64,000 nucleotides of DNA from Wolfiporia cocos (lineage: Eukaryota > Basidiomycota > Agaricomycetes > Polyporales > Phaeolaceae): assembly GCA_029448655.1 (NCBI GenBank), contig JACCLO010000004.1, positions 1,984,001 through 2,048,000 of the forward strand, in the 5' to 3' direction. The notes beneath the pieces were generated by a model. That model saw only the letters and a program-made list of their open reading frames with translations, was not told where the DNA came from and did not search any database. Each line of letters begins with the position of its first letter. Position 1 is the stretch's first letter. Below are positions 10,901-21,400 of this stretch, piece after piece. A program made the translations under genes and the position numbers.

Positions 10901-12433
10901 TCAGACAAGATAACGGCGAAAGAATTAGCGAACCTCCTGTACCTTCGGATCTATCCGAACCACGGACTTCCGAAACAAATCATTTCGGATAGAGGCCCGC
11001 AATTCGCAGCTGCCTTGTTTAAGGGATGGTGTGAACAATTGGGAATCCAACGGTCAATGACAACTGCCTATCACCCGCAAGCGGATGGCCAGACGGAGAG
11101 AGTTAACCAAATCCTGGAACAATATCTTAGATGTTACATCAATGTTATTCAGAAGGATAATTGGTCATGGTTTCTCCCTACGGCTGAATTCGCGTACAAC
11201 AACGCGGCTAGTGAGACAACAAAGAATAGTCCATTCTTTGTCGAACTAGGAAGGCATCCCAACGCAGGACCTACGAATTTACGTCCAACACCATACACGG
11301 ACCTAAATGTCATTGCTTACGCCAGATGGTCAGCACAAGAACAAGCTAAGGCAGCTATGAAACTGGCTGCTGAACGCTGGTCTTGGTATTATGATCAACA
11401 TAAGCGCTCGGTACCGTTTAAAGTCGGCGACAAAGTTCTCGTTGACGCCCGTAGCTGGCAAGACTCCGAAAGAAGTCTTAGTCCACGCTACCTGGTCACC
11501 TTTAGGGTACACATGGACGAGCAATACAGGGCTTACCACCCAGTATTTCACGCTTCGAAGTTGGTTATGTACAAGGACCCTGTGCATCAGAAGAAACCAG
11601 AGCCTCAACCAGAAATGGTTGAGGGCGAGGAAGTATGGGAAGTCGAGAAGATCTTAGATCATCGTCTCCGCGCAGGAAGAGTTGAATACAGAATCCGATG
11701 GAAGGGATTCGGTATCAATGACGACTCCTGGGTACGCGAGGCCGATCTCGACTCGGCATACGACATTCTGCAGGAATACAAGGCTTCACACCCTATCCCG
11801 ATGCAGGATGTTCCCCTCAGGCGATCAGCTAGAAGGAAAGAAGCAGTTCACGTCTTCGACCCTGATAGCGACGACTGGGAAGCCGACGAATGTACGTGGC
11901 CAGACGACTGGCCGCAGTATCGTGAAACATTTGCGAAGGATCCCAAGCAGCGCATGGTTAGACACCCCGACGGGGGATGGATGTCAGCGGACATTAACCA
12001 AAATGCGGACTTGAAAATCGTAGTCGGTGAAGGCGGCCGAATGCCGGAAAAAGGAACCAAGGACTCGGTTGGGTTTGACCTGTACACTGCAACAGGCGAC
12101 GTTCTGCCAGCTCACGGGCAGACAGAATACAACACCAAACTGAAAATCCAGGTACCTTTCGGCACTTATGGACGCATCGCCCCCCGCTCTAGTCTCGCCC
12201 GCAAAGGCATAGACGTAATGGGTGGCGTCATCGATCACGACTACCAAGGCGAAGTAATCATTATTCTTCGGAACCACTCGGACATATCTATCGATATCCG
12301 AGCCGGAGATAAGATTGCCCAGCTAATCTGCGAAGTTGCAAAGGACCCGCATATTACGCTACACGGAAAATCTTACTTTGAAAAGATTAAATCCGAGCGC
12401 GGTACTGGTGGATTCGGCTCCACAGGAAAGTAA
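7931..12433 (+). CDS. pol: A1 pol: protease-RT-RNase H-integrase-chromodomain-dUTPase
   Basis: 1500 aa; the ATG at 7931 lies inside the gag end, so the real frame may be entered by frameshift. Protease DTG at 138-140. RT: VVDY near 413-416, TKLDLRWGY near 448, YLDD at 513-516. RNase H: D662, E706, D732 region. Integrase: zinc finger H889/H894, C924/C927; DDE residues D957, D1020, E1056 with the D35E spacing. Chromodomain about 1234-1290 (WEVEKILDHRLRAGRVEYRIRWKGF). Residues about 1360-1500 are a trimeric-type dUTPase with all five motifs: VGFDLYTA, GRIAPRSSLARKG, GGVIDHDYQGE, AGDKIAQLI, RGTGGFGSTGK. A2 and A3 have 11 more residues after SPRYL, including the GPF motif, so the A1 integrase C-terminus is deleted there. 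dUTPase would lower uracil incorporation into cDNA. Confidence 0.95.
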   Translation: MSGPSRFPSPQPHVSKTFCEEHTSPAAAGSVQRPEEAHLYEEASQRPLILWEDKAVVRHPVSHLGIFGNSAMDFARRTRTLATRAPPVQYFYPDPLALKFFTLYNVHGNDSRDDNKSFSIEVELWVYGKKVNAMALIDTGASISVIDKKLVHEEKLVTQKLPSPLEIRNADGTSNTAGNINMAVKAYMVHEEHKSTEFLYVMDVQNADVILGYDWFLKHNPDFNWPEGTFTYRCTEKCKHGKRVSISEEEDEIEPRNIYQIINDFPIDFLGLEEPENPFVAWVNTLDEGTELLIDAIQSITEKSDDEFLTDADLQKWKSLVPEEYQEFGPTVFSQRASERMPERKPYDHAIDFPDDAVLPPPSKAYKMSPQEANSLDQWIQEELRKGYIRHSKSPIASPVFFVPKKDGRARMVVDYREVNDLTIKNRYPLPRIDELIDKLSQASIFTKLDLRWGYNNVRIKEGDEWKTAFITPNGLYEAVVMYFGFCNAPSTFQHMMNDILGDLIREGKVIVYLDDILVFGNDLLEHRRIVKQVLQILQDNDLFAKPEKCFFEQSSIEYLGMIISKGKVEMDPKKVAGVMDWPTPAKVKDVQAFVGFANYYRRFIKDFSKVVKPLTELSKKNTQWNWGPEQAEAFQTLKEAFTSAPILRIPDQESPFRVEADSSDYATGAVLSQYSSEDKLWHPVAFYSKSLSAPERNYEIYDKELLAIIRALEEWRHYLEGHPHKFEVWSDHLNLTYFKSAQRLTRRQARWSLYLTRFNFTMCHKPGKTMLTADPLSRRPDHEEGVELDNRDQILLKPEYFTVRALEASQQEIQSGDEDLLRQIRQALMDDQITKDYQELLKSGPKEFGKDLQEWNMEAGLLLRRGKVYVPKEPKELRTKILELHHDHVTAGHFGRWKTYELLSRNYWWPGMTTMVKQYVEGCDTCQRMKNHNQTPYGPLQPLPVPEAPWDTVTIDLIVHLPPSGELKQFNAIMVIVDRLTKRAHFIPTSDKITAKELANLLYLRIYPNHGLPKQIISDRGPQFAAALFKGWCEQLGIQRSMTTAYHPQADGQTERVNQILEQYLRCYINVIQKDNWSWFLPTAEFAYNNAASETTKNSPFFVELGRHPNAGPTNLRPTPYTDLNVIAYARWSAQEQAKAAMKLAAERWSWYYDQHKRSVPFKVGDKVLVDARSWQDSERSLSPRYLVTFRVHMDEQYRAYHPVFHASKLVMYKDPVHQKKPEPQPEMVEGEEVWEVEKILDHRLRAGRVEYRIRWKGFGINDDSWVREADLDSAYDILQEYKASHPIPMQDVPLRRSARRKEAVHVFDPDSDDWEADECTWPDDWPQYRETFAKDPKQRMVRHPDGGWMSADINQNADLKIVVGEGGRMPEKGTKDSVGFDLYTATGDVLPAHGQTEYNTKLKIQVPFGTYGRIAPRSSLARKGIDVMGGVIDHDYQGEVIIILRNHSDISIDIRAGDKIAQLICEVAKDPHITLHGKSYFEKIKSERGTGGFGSTGK

Positions 12434-12443
12434 TCGTTCCATT

Positions 12444-12472
12444 AGGGACAATGAAACCTGAAGAGGGGGTAA
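12444..12472 (+). other. A1 polypurine tract and pre-LTR conserved block
   Basis: 29 bases ending GAAGAGGGGGTAA directly before the 3' LTR, the expected plus-strand primer. 26 of 29 positions match the corresponding block of element C at 54838-54866, although C has no pol. Confidence 0.8.
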
Positions 12473-13151
12473 TGTCACAGATTTGGGACATGCCACTATT
12501 TTTCCCGTATTTTTACCTATTTATCTGGTATTTCTACGACCTTGTAGACATTTACGCTGCTAAGCGCCCGTCTACACGTACACGCAACCAAACAACACGT
12601 ACACAACGCGGTATACGTCCACCTGTCATAACAACACGTACATAACACGTTTGTACGCGTCAATGACTCAGCGGACTAACCTCCGGTGTCACGCGCTGTA
12701 CTCATATCCCGTTATCGGGCTATGTCACTACAATTGGATAAGCGGCCCGCTCGTTATCACATGCCAATGCCCTTAGTATTACTCATATCCCGATATCGGT
12801 ATATAGTTATCACGTGCATAGCCACTATCACAACATGGACCTACGGTCCAAACAACGCTTCCTACTGGTGCGGCCATTACCGGCGCACATGGTCTACTGT
12901 AGTTTACGACTTAGCTGTATTAGTTATGTCTGCGCACAGACCGTCTCAATGTTTGGCTCCCTTACTGGTAACCAAACACTACATGTATATAAGTAGGGCT
13001 ATCGCTACGATATGCCTTAGATTTGTTCTCTGCATTCGCACAGTTACATATCATCTCTGCTTGCGCCCACTAGTCTCCTCACCAACCTCCAGCAACTCCT
13101 TCAAGTCGCTTATTAGGTTATAGTGTGAGTCCCACAGTCTAGTCTGTGTCA
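12473..13151 (+). repeat. A1 3' LTR
   Basis: 679 bp, same length as the 5' LTR and identical as far as compared except one base near its start. Followed by the target duplicate GGTAC at 13152-13156. Confidence 0.95.
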
Positions 13152-13156
13152 GGTAC

Positions 13157-14971
13157 AACGTCCAGATCCCAGAGGATTATCAATCCTGGAAACAGGCGAT
13201 CCTCCGCACGGACAACGCCATGCGACGACTCCGCGATGAGGAAAAGCTACGCCACGGAAAGTCAACGTCATCAGGTCCCGACAAAGGAAAGAGTCGGGCA
13301 ACAGCGTCATCGGAACAGGGGCCGCGGAAAGAATACTCCGCGGAGGAGAAGGCCAACCTCCTCAAGAGAATCTGCCACTCTTGCAAGAAAACGCAGGCAG
13401 AGCAGCCCGGCAAAGGCTGCAACAAACCGACCTGGCACCAACCCAACTGGAGGCCCCGAGCAGCCACCAGCGGAGGGAACACCGGTGCCGGTCCATCCGC
13501 ACCAGCGCGGACAAGGCAGGCCGTCGAAGCAGGGAACGATGCTCCGAAGGTCCTGGGCGAAGTCAGCCAGGAGGATTTTATCCGAATGGTTGCAGCCTGG
13601 GCCAAGGAGAACCCTGAGGCCGCAAAAGAAGCTGGACTCAACCAGGTACGTCCCTCCTCCTCTAACCGTTTCTCAGTTCTGGAAGTGGAAGAAACAGTAA
13701 ATAGTGACTCTGCGTCTGCCACGGAGGAGATCGATCCGGTTGATGGACTTTATGGGCTTGGAACCGGGGCCCCGATATTTGACTACATATCTGTACCACG
13801 TTCAGTAGACAGGGATCATAGTGACGACGATGAAGCTTCAACATGCTCGTCAGACTCGTTTGTAACAGCCTCGGAGGAGCCTCCCTCTGGAGCTTGGCGG
13901 GAGGAAAACACCGTGCTTAATTCCTCCATTAACCATGTAAACTATGCACCCATGGACGTAGACCCGGTTGTGGATCCCGATGTGACAATGGCAGACGCAT
14001 CAGGACCCACAGTCAAGAAAAAGACTGTAAAGAAAGTGCGGCGTAGACGTGCCAAGACGAAGGCAGTCACGCTCGACATCTACCTAGACCACCCCCGCGC
14101 GATAGCACCCAAGCGAAAGACCGCCGGGGCCGCGGGGTACGACTTACACTCTGCGGAGGAAGTCATTATACCGAACGGAAAGCGTGTCACCATTAGCACG
14201 GGCATCAAGATCAGGATGCCCGACGGTGTATACGGCAGAATAGCCCCACGATCAGGACTTGCCCTCAAGGGAGTCGACGTGGAAGCCGGTGTAGTAGACG
14301 AGGACTACACCGGGGTACTAAAAGTCATACTAAATAATCAAACTGGAACAGATTATTTAGTCGAGTATGGGGACAGGATAGCCCAGTTCATACTCGAGTG
14401 CAATATGACACCCGACACACGTATCGTCAAGAACATTCGGGAAACCACTCGCGGTACAGCGGGTTTTGGATCTACCGGAGAGAAACTCCGAGGAAAGGTA
14501 GTGGTAATCCAGACAGGAAAACGGGGAAAGCAGATCGAAGTACCGATCACTCTCCACCGCCCTGACGGACGCGCCCTCTTCACGAAAGCACTGATAGATT
14601 CGGGTTCTACAGAATCAGTAATCAGTCGTGCCTATGTCGAGGAACATAGACTCGAGCAGATCCCGCTAGAGCGACCCGTCAAGCTGTACAACGCAGACGG
14701 TAGTACCAATGCCTCAGGCAAGATGACGCATTACGTCGAACTCCAGATGCAGATCGACACGCATTTGGAGACCCGCAAGTTCCACGTCACGGAGCTGGTC
14801 TCCGCCGACATTTTCCTCGGCTTCGATTGGTTGGAAGACCACAACCCAACCATCGACTGGAAGAAACGCCGGATCACCTTCACCTGCGACTGCGAACACA
14901 AGCAGATTGAGGAAGGCAATCACATTCATTATATTTTCGCTGACGCATGGATCAGAAACAGGGAAGAATGC
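13157..14971 (+). CDS. Element F gag C-terminus-dUTPase-protease (3' truncated)
   Basis: This frame continues F gag across the A1 insertion. First comes a gag tail with an unusual Cys-rich segment (CHSCKKTQAEQPGKGCNK) rather than a normal CCHC knuckle, then a low-complexity acidic linker. About 14060-14490 is a dUTPase with five motifs: AGYDLHSA, GRIAPRSGLALKG, AGVVDEDYTG, GDRIAQFILE, RGTAGFGSTG. A retropepsin follows directly with DSG at 14597-14605 and the flap-like and C-terminal pattern SADIFLGFDWLEDHNPTIDW. So dUTPase sits between nucleocapsid and protease in one frame, unlike element A where it ends pol. The frame is lost at 14971 where an LTR begins; F RT and integrase are not in the window. 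Confidence 0.85.
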
Positions 14972-15432
14972 TGTCACGGTTAAATCCCGTGACCCTATTA
15001 TTGCCATACGCCGGGGTCAAACTCACGTATCTACGTTCACCTATCACATGACTTCCCCTATGGTCACCTGACTTATAGATTAGTACATGGACACTTAGCT
15101 ATCTTATCTAGTGTTGCTGTCGGCGGTAGGGCCTCCTTTAGGGTAGGCTTAGCACAAGTGTTGTCAATCATGTATATAGTCTGTTGCGTTCTGAGGAATA
15201 GCCTCAGAACAGTTATTGTAACGTTGGGGCGTGTCCCTCTTACTACACCTCTCCTCTGCGTGCTTCCTAGGCCGACCAACGGTCAAGGACCTCTGCCCTA
15301 TATCCCCGCGCTAGTCTGTGGTCCCGTCTCTGAGGCAGTATCGTACGCGACACTCAGGACACCGTACCCCGTGCTAGCCAGCGGTGCTGGTACGTCTCAA
15401 TAGGCCGTAGACCCAGAGGCAAGTCTGTGTCA
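14972..15432 (-). repeat. LTR of the F-related superfamily, reverse orientation
   Basis: 461 bp from TGTCACGGTTAAATCC to GGCAAGTCTGTGTCA; the reverse complement starts TGACACAGACTT and ends AACCGTGACA like LTR F. Flanks AATGC and CGAAT do not match, so it is not a clean solo insertion. It could be the 3' LTR of the truncated minus-strand element H, joined to H gag by internal deletion. Confidence 0.65.
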
Positions 15433-16212
15433 CGAATATGGTACCTGAGGGGTGATGACCGGGGGGGTGTAGCCTGGTAGGAACGGGTTGGTCTGCCGGG
15501 TGCCTGCGTTCGAGCCTGGACGGGTTGCCGAGTTCACCGGAGGGGGAGATCCCATGTGGACGGACCTCACCCAATTTTCGACCGGTCGGAATCGTTCTTC
15601 CGGAACTGATGGTACTGACCGACGGGGAGCGGAGTGCTGGCTGCGTAACGAGGCCGCATCTCCTGCCGCGATTGCATCTGCCTGGAGACGTTGTGCCTCC
15701 TGCAGGAATCGTGCTCCCATGTCGGCGTTCCATACACCGGTTTGAACCATTGTGGCCGCCACGTTTTGGCACCGGAAGCCAAAGTCGTGGGTCGTCGGGT
15801 TGGGCGGGAAGGCCCACTGCATTGCGAGGGGTGAGTCGATGTGACCCAGATGACTTCCCCCGCGAATTGTGTTGGACTATTCCCTTGCCAGGTGGAACGC
15901 CTCGTCGAGACGTTCGAGTCCGGGGCCTTGGTCCTCTACGGACCCACCGTAGGGTAACGACCTACCGGGGTCTGCCTGTCCTGTCGTTGCGGAATGGACG
16001 GAGGCGACTTCGACAGGGTTGGGAGCGTGGATGCTGTCCCTTACCGATAACAGTGCGAAGTCGTCGGGTAGGCCGTGTACCTGGTAGTTGACCCACTGGC
16101 CTGGCTGGAACGGGTCGATCGAGGGGGGGAGCGGGACGTCGGCCGGAGTGTCGAAGGGGTTGCGCGGGGGCCGAGGGCCGCGGATGTAGTCGAGGTCATG
16201 GGGTGCGGCCAT
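15433..16212 (-). pseudogene. Element H: truncated gag-like frame with one TAG
   Basis: Minus-strand frame from ATG at 16212 (MAAPHDLDYIRGPRP). Pro-rich N-terminus, then PFQPGQWVNYQVHGLPDDFALL. A TAG at 15877-15879 interrupts it; the same frame then continues (SPLAMQWAFPPNPTTHDFG, GVWNADMGARFLQEAQRLQADA) until the LTR at 15432. The TAG could come from CAG by C-to-T. The protein looks like the N-terminal half of a retrotransposon gag, but no diagnostic motif survives. Its pol is missing. Confidence 0.5.
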
Positions 16213-17096
16213 TGTATGTACATGTGTATAGAATTTTGGAAAAGCAGTGGCCGCGACGTTCGAAGCGCTACCCGCCCACTGTGGATCAGCCTATAGCTGC
16301 GATCGGGGTGGTAACTACAAACTTCGGTTGTCCGCCTCTGTCAGAGTCCACTCCTTTTTGGGAGTGTGCCAAGAAACGCTAAGGGGTTTTCAGCCCAAAG
16401 CCGGCAAGGAAACTCTGCCTCTGAACCCTCGTCCAGCCCCGAAGCTAATTCGGGATACCGGGGGGACAGGAACTATCCGCCTGGGATGGGGCGTGTAAAA
16501 ACTAAACGTATTTTGGCCAAGTGGCCGTACGGACAGGCTGTGTCGCGCCTCTTCAGCCGCCTGGTAGGGCGCTGGGTTGTATAGTGACGGGGGAGCAGTA
16601 ATGCTCGTACGTGCTGCGGTAATGCGGGTAAATAGGTGCCCAGTGCCTCTGTAAACTGCCGTAGGGCCTCTTAACGCTTTTGATTATTATGCGTCGGGTA
16701 CACAATTACTACGGTGGGGATCAAACCCAAAGCCTTTACGCCGCGTTGCACGACGGTGGCTCAGTAGCTTAGAGACAACGGTAGGAGTGGTCCCCTACAC
16801 GCTGTTCACAAGTGGCCCCCAGAACTCAAATCCCTTGACCCTGGGATGAGACGGGTATGGATAACTAATCACATGCCCGGATGACAGAAGTCAAACGAGG
16901 GCGAAAGAAAAGTGCACTTTGCCCCTAGTGCGCCGGGGTTGCTCTGGAATGAACTCAGAGCGGGGGGGAGACTCGTCTTATGACACAAGCACGTTCTCAA
17001 GCAACTTCTCAGGGGAAGTGTAATCGCGTGGAAGCGACTTCCTGATCTGAGGCTACTCAAGGCAGTAAAGGCCAAGACGAGTCTGGGGTGCTCCCT
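16213..17096. other. Non-coding stretch upstream of H gag, with a tRNA-like remnant
   Basis: No gene is supported. It may hold the leader and LTR of H, but I could not fix boundaries. At 16769-16842 the plus strand reads like a degraded tRNA: GGTGGCTCAGTAGCTTAGAG resembles an A-box region and AACTCAAATCC a weak B box (7 of 11). Too degraded to call a tRNA gene. Confidence 0.3.
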
Positions 17097-17553
17097 TGTC
17101 ACAAATTCTCAGAAATAGGTACCCCCCCCCTGTCTCGAACCAAGGGATGTATGGTACTATGGTCATGTGACGTAGAATAGACAGTCTTGCGTAGTGTAAC
17201 GGTTACGCGTAGCATAGCGCGGCTACCCAGGTCACGTGATAGGCTTACGTATGCAGAGGCTGTGTAGATAGCGCACGGACCCTTACTTGAGGGCGGGTCT
17301 TACTGCCTGCCGCGCGCATCTCCTCATGTATATAAGGCTTGTCGTCTGGGGCTTACTCCCCAGACTTGTCAATCTCGTTGTTGGGGGCGCTTCCCCTCTT
17401 ACTGCTACCACTAGGCGTGCGCTCTTGAGTCCAACCTCCTCACCTCGCTATGCGACTCCTCTATTGAGTCTTTACGGCGTTGTACCTCGTCTATACGACT
17501 TGGCGTAGGAGGATATGAGGCTATACGCGTATGTCCTATGTCAGTTTGTGACA
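17097..17553. repeat. Solo LTR I
   Basis: 457 bp, TGTCACAAATTCTC to CAGTTTGTGACA, flanked by the target duplication TCCCT (17092-17096 and 17554-17558). Near its start, 17131-17141 reads TGTCTCGAACC, a reversed B-box-like sequence that aligns in position with an exact B box in solo LTR P (58387-58817). Confidence 0.85.
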
Positions 17554-17558
17554 TCCCT

Positions 17559-17731
17559 GCTCGTCAGGCCAGTATATATGCTATCTAGGTGTTTGTACAT
17601 GTTTGGCTACTGTACAGTATTACGTAAGCTAATAGTCCGTGTTAACCCTATCCTAGGGGTAGAGCCGAGAGAAGAGTGTCCGGGGTCTGACTAGGCACGT
17701 GTGGGGTGTTTGGGGTCCTTGCACGTGATGC
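17559..17731. other. Short spacer before A2; possible LTR remnant
   Basis: Contains CAGTATATATGC. It rejoins 29777-29848, which ends CGGCTTGTGACA, after A2 is removed. This could be the end of a further LTR (O), but no matching start was found. Confidence 0.25.
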
Positions 17732-18428
17732 TGACACAGACTAGACTGTGGGACTCACACTATAACCTTATAAGCGACTTGAAGGAGTTGCTGGAGGTTG
17801 GTGAGGAGGCTAGTGGGCGCAAGCAGAGATGATATGTAACTGTGCGAATGCAGAGAACAAATCTAAGGCTTATCGTAGCGATAGCCCTACTTATATACAT
17901 GCTTTGTTTGGTTACTCGGAGAGGAGCCAAACAGTAAGACGGTCTGTGCGCAGACGTAACTAATACAGCTAAGTCGTAAACTACAGTAGACCATGTGCGC
18001 CGGTAATGGCCGCACCAGTAAGATCGTGTGTTTGGACCGTGGGTCCATGTTGTGGAAGTGGCGTTGCTACGTTAGTAAGCCATGCACGTGATAACTATAT
18101 ACCGATATCGGGATATGAGTAATACTAAGGGCATTGGCTTGTGATAACGAGCGGGCCGCTTATCCAATTGTACTGACATAGCCCGGTATCGGGATATGTG
18201 TAAGGTGCGTGACATCGGAGGTTAGTCCGCTGAGTCATTGATGCGTACAAACGTGTTATGTACGTGTTGTTATGACAAGTGGACGTATACCGCGTTGTGT
18301 ACGTGTTGTTTGGTTGCGTGTACGTGTAGACGGGCGCTTAGCAGCGTAAATGTCTACAAGGTCGTAGAAATACCAGATAAATAGGTAAAAATACGGGAAA
18401 AATAGTGGCATGTCCCAAATCTGTGACA
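17732..18428 (-). repeat. A2 3' LTR
   Basis: 697 bp, reverse orientation, ending CCCAAATCTGTGACA, followed by the reversed polypurine tract TTACCCCCTTTTCAGG. Carries the reversed TGACTCA and TATATAAG sites. Confidence 0.93.
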
Positions 18429-18467
18429 TTACCCCCTTTTCAGGTTTCATTGTCCCTAATGGAACGA

Positions 18468-21400
18468 TTACTTCCCTGTGGAGCCGAATCCACCAGTACC
18501 GCGCTCGGATTTAATCTTTTCAAAGTAAGATTTTCCGTGTAGCGTAATGTGCGGGTTCTTAGCAACTTCGCAGATGAGCTGAGCAATCTTATCACCGGCC
18601 CGAATATCGATAGATATGTCGGAGTGATTCCGGAGAATGATGATTACTTCGCCTTGATAATCGTGGTCGATAACGCCACCCATTACGTCTATGCCTTTGC
18701 GGGCGAGACTAGAGCGGGGGGCGATACGTCCGTAAGTGCCGAAAGGTACCTGGATTTTCAGTTTGGTATTGTATTCTGTCTGTCCGTGAGCTGGCAGAAC
18801 GTCGCCTGTTGCAGTGTACAGGTCAAATCCAACCGAGTCCTTGGTTCCTTTTTCCGGCATTCGGCCGCCTTCACCGACTACGATTTTCAAGTCCGCGTTT
18901 TGGTTGATGTCAGCTGACATCCATCCCCCGTCGGGGTGTCTAACCATGCGCTGCTTAGGGTCCTTCGCAAATTCTTCGCGATACTGCGGCCAGTCGTCTG
19001 GCCACGTGCATTCATCGGTTTCCCAGTCATCGCTGTCAGGGTCGAAGACGTGAACTGCTTCTTTCCTTCTGGCTGATCGCCTGAGGGGGGCATCCTGCAT
19101 TGGAATGGCATGTGAAGCCTTGTATTCCTGCAGAATGTCGTACGCCGTGTCGAGATCGGCTTCGCGTACCCAGGAGTCGTCGTTGATACCGAACCCTTTC
19201 CATCGGATTCTGTATTCAACCCTTCCTGCGCGGAGGCGATGATCTAAGATCTTCTCAACTTCCCATAATTCCTCGCCATCGACCATTTCTGGTTGAGGCT
19301 CTGGTTTCTTCTGATGCACAGGGTCCTTATACATGACCAACTTTGAAGCGTGAAATACTGGGTGATAAGCCCTGTATTGCTCGTCCATGTGTACCCTAAA
19401 GGTGACCGGAGATAATTGTTCAATTATCTTAAATGGTCCCAGATAGCGTGGACTAAGACTTCTTTCGGAGTCTTGCCAGCTACGGGCGTCAACGAGAACT
19501 TTGTCGCCAACTTTAAATGGTACCGAGCGCTTGTGTTGATCGTAGTACCATGACCAGCGTTCGGCAGCCAATTTCATTGCTGCCTTAGCTTGTTCTTGTG
19601 CTGACCATCGTTCGTAAGCAATGACATTTAGGTCCGTGTATGGTGTTGGACGTAAATTCGTAGGTCCTGCATTAGGGTGCCTTCCTAGTTCGACAAAGAA
19701 TGGGCTATTCTTTGTTGTCTCACTAGCCGCGTTGTTGTACGCGAATTCAGCCGTAGGGAGAAACCATGACCAATTATCCTTTTGAATAACATCGATGTAA
19801 CATCTAAGATATTGTTCCAGGATCTGGTGAACTCTCTCCGTCTGGCCATCCGCTTGCGGGTGATAGGCGGTTGTCATTGACCGTTGGATTCCCAATTGCT
19901 CACACCATCCCTTGAATAAGGCGGCTGCGAATTGCGGGCCTCTATCCGAAATGATTTGTTTCGGAAGTCCGTGGTTCGGATAAATCCGAAGGTACAGGAG
20001 GTTCGCTAATTCTTTTGCCGTTATTTTGTCTGATGTGGGAATGAAATGTGCTCGTTTGGTAAGCCGGTCCACGATTACCATGATAGCATTGAATTGTTTC
20101 AATTCGCCGCTGGGTGGTAGGTGGACGATAAGGTCAATTGTGACGGTGTCCCAAGGTGCTTCCGGAACTGGGAGCGGTTGCAGGGGTCCGTACGGGGTCT
20201 GATTGTGGTTCTTCATGCGTTGACATGTGTCACAACCTTCCACGTATTGCTTTACCATCGTGGTCATTCCGGGCCACCAGTAATTACGTGATAGAAGTTC
20301 ATAGGTCTTCCATCGTCCGAAGTGTCCGGCCGTCACATGGTCATGATGTAACTCCAGAATCTTCGTGCGCAATTCCTTAGGCTCTTTTGGAACGTACACT
20401 TTTCCTCGTCTGAGGAGTAATCCGGCCTCCATGTTCCATTCCTGGAGATCTTTACCGAATTCCTTGGGACCACTTTTCAGTAGTTCCTGGTAATCTTTGG
20501 TAATCTGATCGTCCATGAGGGCTTGTCGGATTTGTCGGAGGAGGTCCTCGTCGCCTGATTGTATCTCCTGCTGCGACGCTTCTAGCGCCCTAACCGTAAA
20601 GTATTCCGGTTTCAGCAAAATTTGATCGCGATTGTCGAGTTCCACCCCCTCTTCATGGTCTGGCCTCCGTGACAGAGGATCAGCCGTAAGCATTGTTTTA
20701 CCGGGTTTGTGACACATGGTGAAGTTGAACCTTGTCAGGTAAAGACTCCAACGTGCCTGTCTCCGGGTTAGCCGTTGTGCCGATTTGAAATATGTCAGAT
20801 TGAGATGATCCGACCATACTTCGAATTTGTGTGGATGTCCTTCGAGGTAATGCCTCCATTCCTCTAGAGCGCGGATGATTGCGAGCAACTCCTTATCGTA
20901 AATCTCATAGTTGCTTTCGGGTGCTGATAGAGATTTCGAGTAAAAGGCTACCGGGTGCCAGAGCTTATCCTCCGAAGAGTATTGTGATAGCACCGCACCA
21001 GTTGCGTAATCGGAAGAATCCGCTTCCACGCGGAACGGGGACTCCTGATCTGGGATCCGGAGTATTGGAGCCGATGTGAAAGCTTCCTTGAGAGTTTGGA
21101 AGGCTTCCGCTTGTTCGGGTCCCCAGTTCCATTGCGTGTTTTTCTTGGACAGTTCGGTTAACGGCTTAACCACTTTGGAGAAGTCTTTAATGAACCGCCG
21201 GTAGTAGTTGGCGAAGCCAACAAAGGCCTGGACGTCCTTCACCTTGGCAGGTGTAGGCCAGTCCATTACGCCGGCTACCTCCTTAGGGTCCATTTCGACT
21301 TTTCCTTTGGAAATGATCATTCCCAGGTATTCAATACTGCTTTGTTCGAAGAAGCACTTTTCAGGCTTCGCGAACAAGTCGTTGTCTTGCAAGATTTGTA

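Larger units (their letters stand above)
3245..13151 (+). mobile_element. A1: full-length chromodomain Ty3/Gypsy LTR retrotransposon
   Basis: Two 679-bp LTRs (3245-3923, 12473-13151) start TGTCACAG and end CTGTGTCA, flanked by the 5-bp target duplication GGTAC at 3240-3244 and 13152-13156. By eye the LTRs differ at one base (T at 3264, G in the 3' LTR), so insertion is recent. Internal order: leader 3924-4921, ORF1, gag, pol, polypurine tract. It sits inside the gag of F. It is the cleanest A copy, with no nested insertion and no stop in the three main frames, but its integrase carries an 11-residue in-frame deletion compared with A2 and A3. Confidence 0.95.

Noticed and set aside
12451..12645. 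64-codon frame from the polypurine tract into the A LTR, also present in A2 (18256-18450), with a hydrophobic stretch
   Set aside because: It lies in required cis sequences, is conserved because they are, and is lost where the A3 LTR differs.
16769..16842. tRNA gene
   Set aside because: A-box similarity is fair but the B box is poor and a full cloverleaf could not be drawn.
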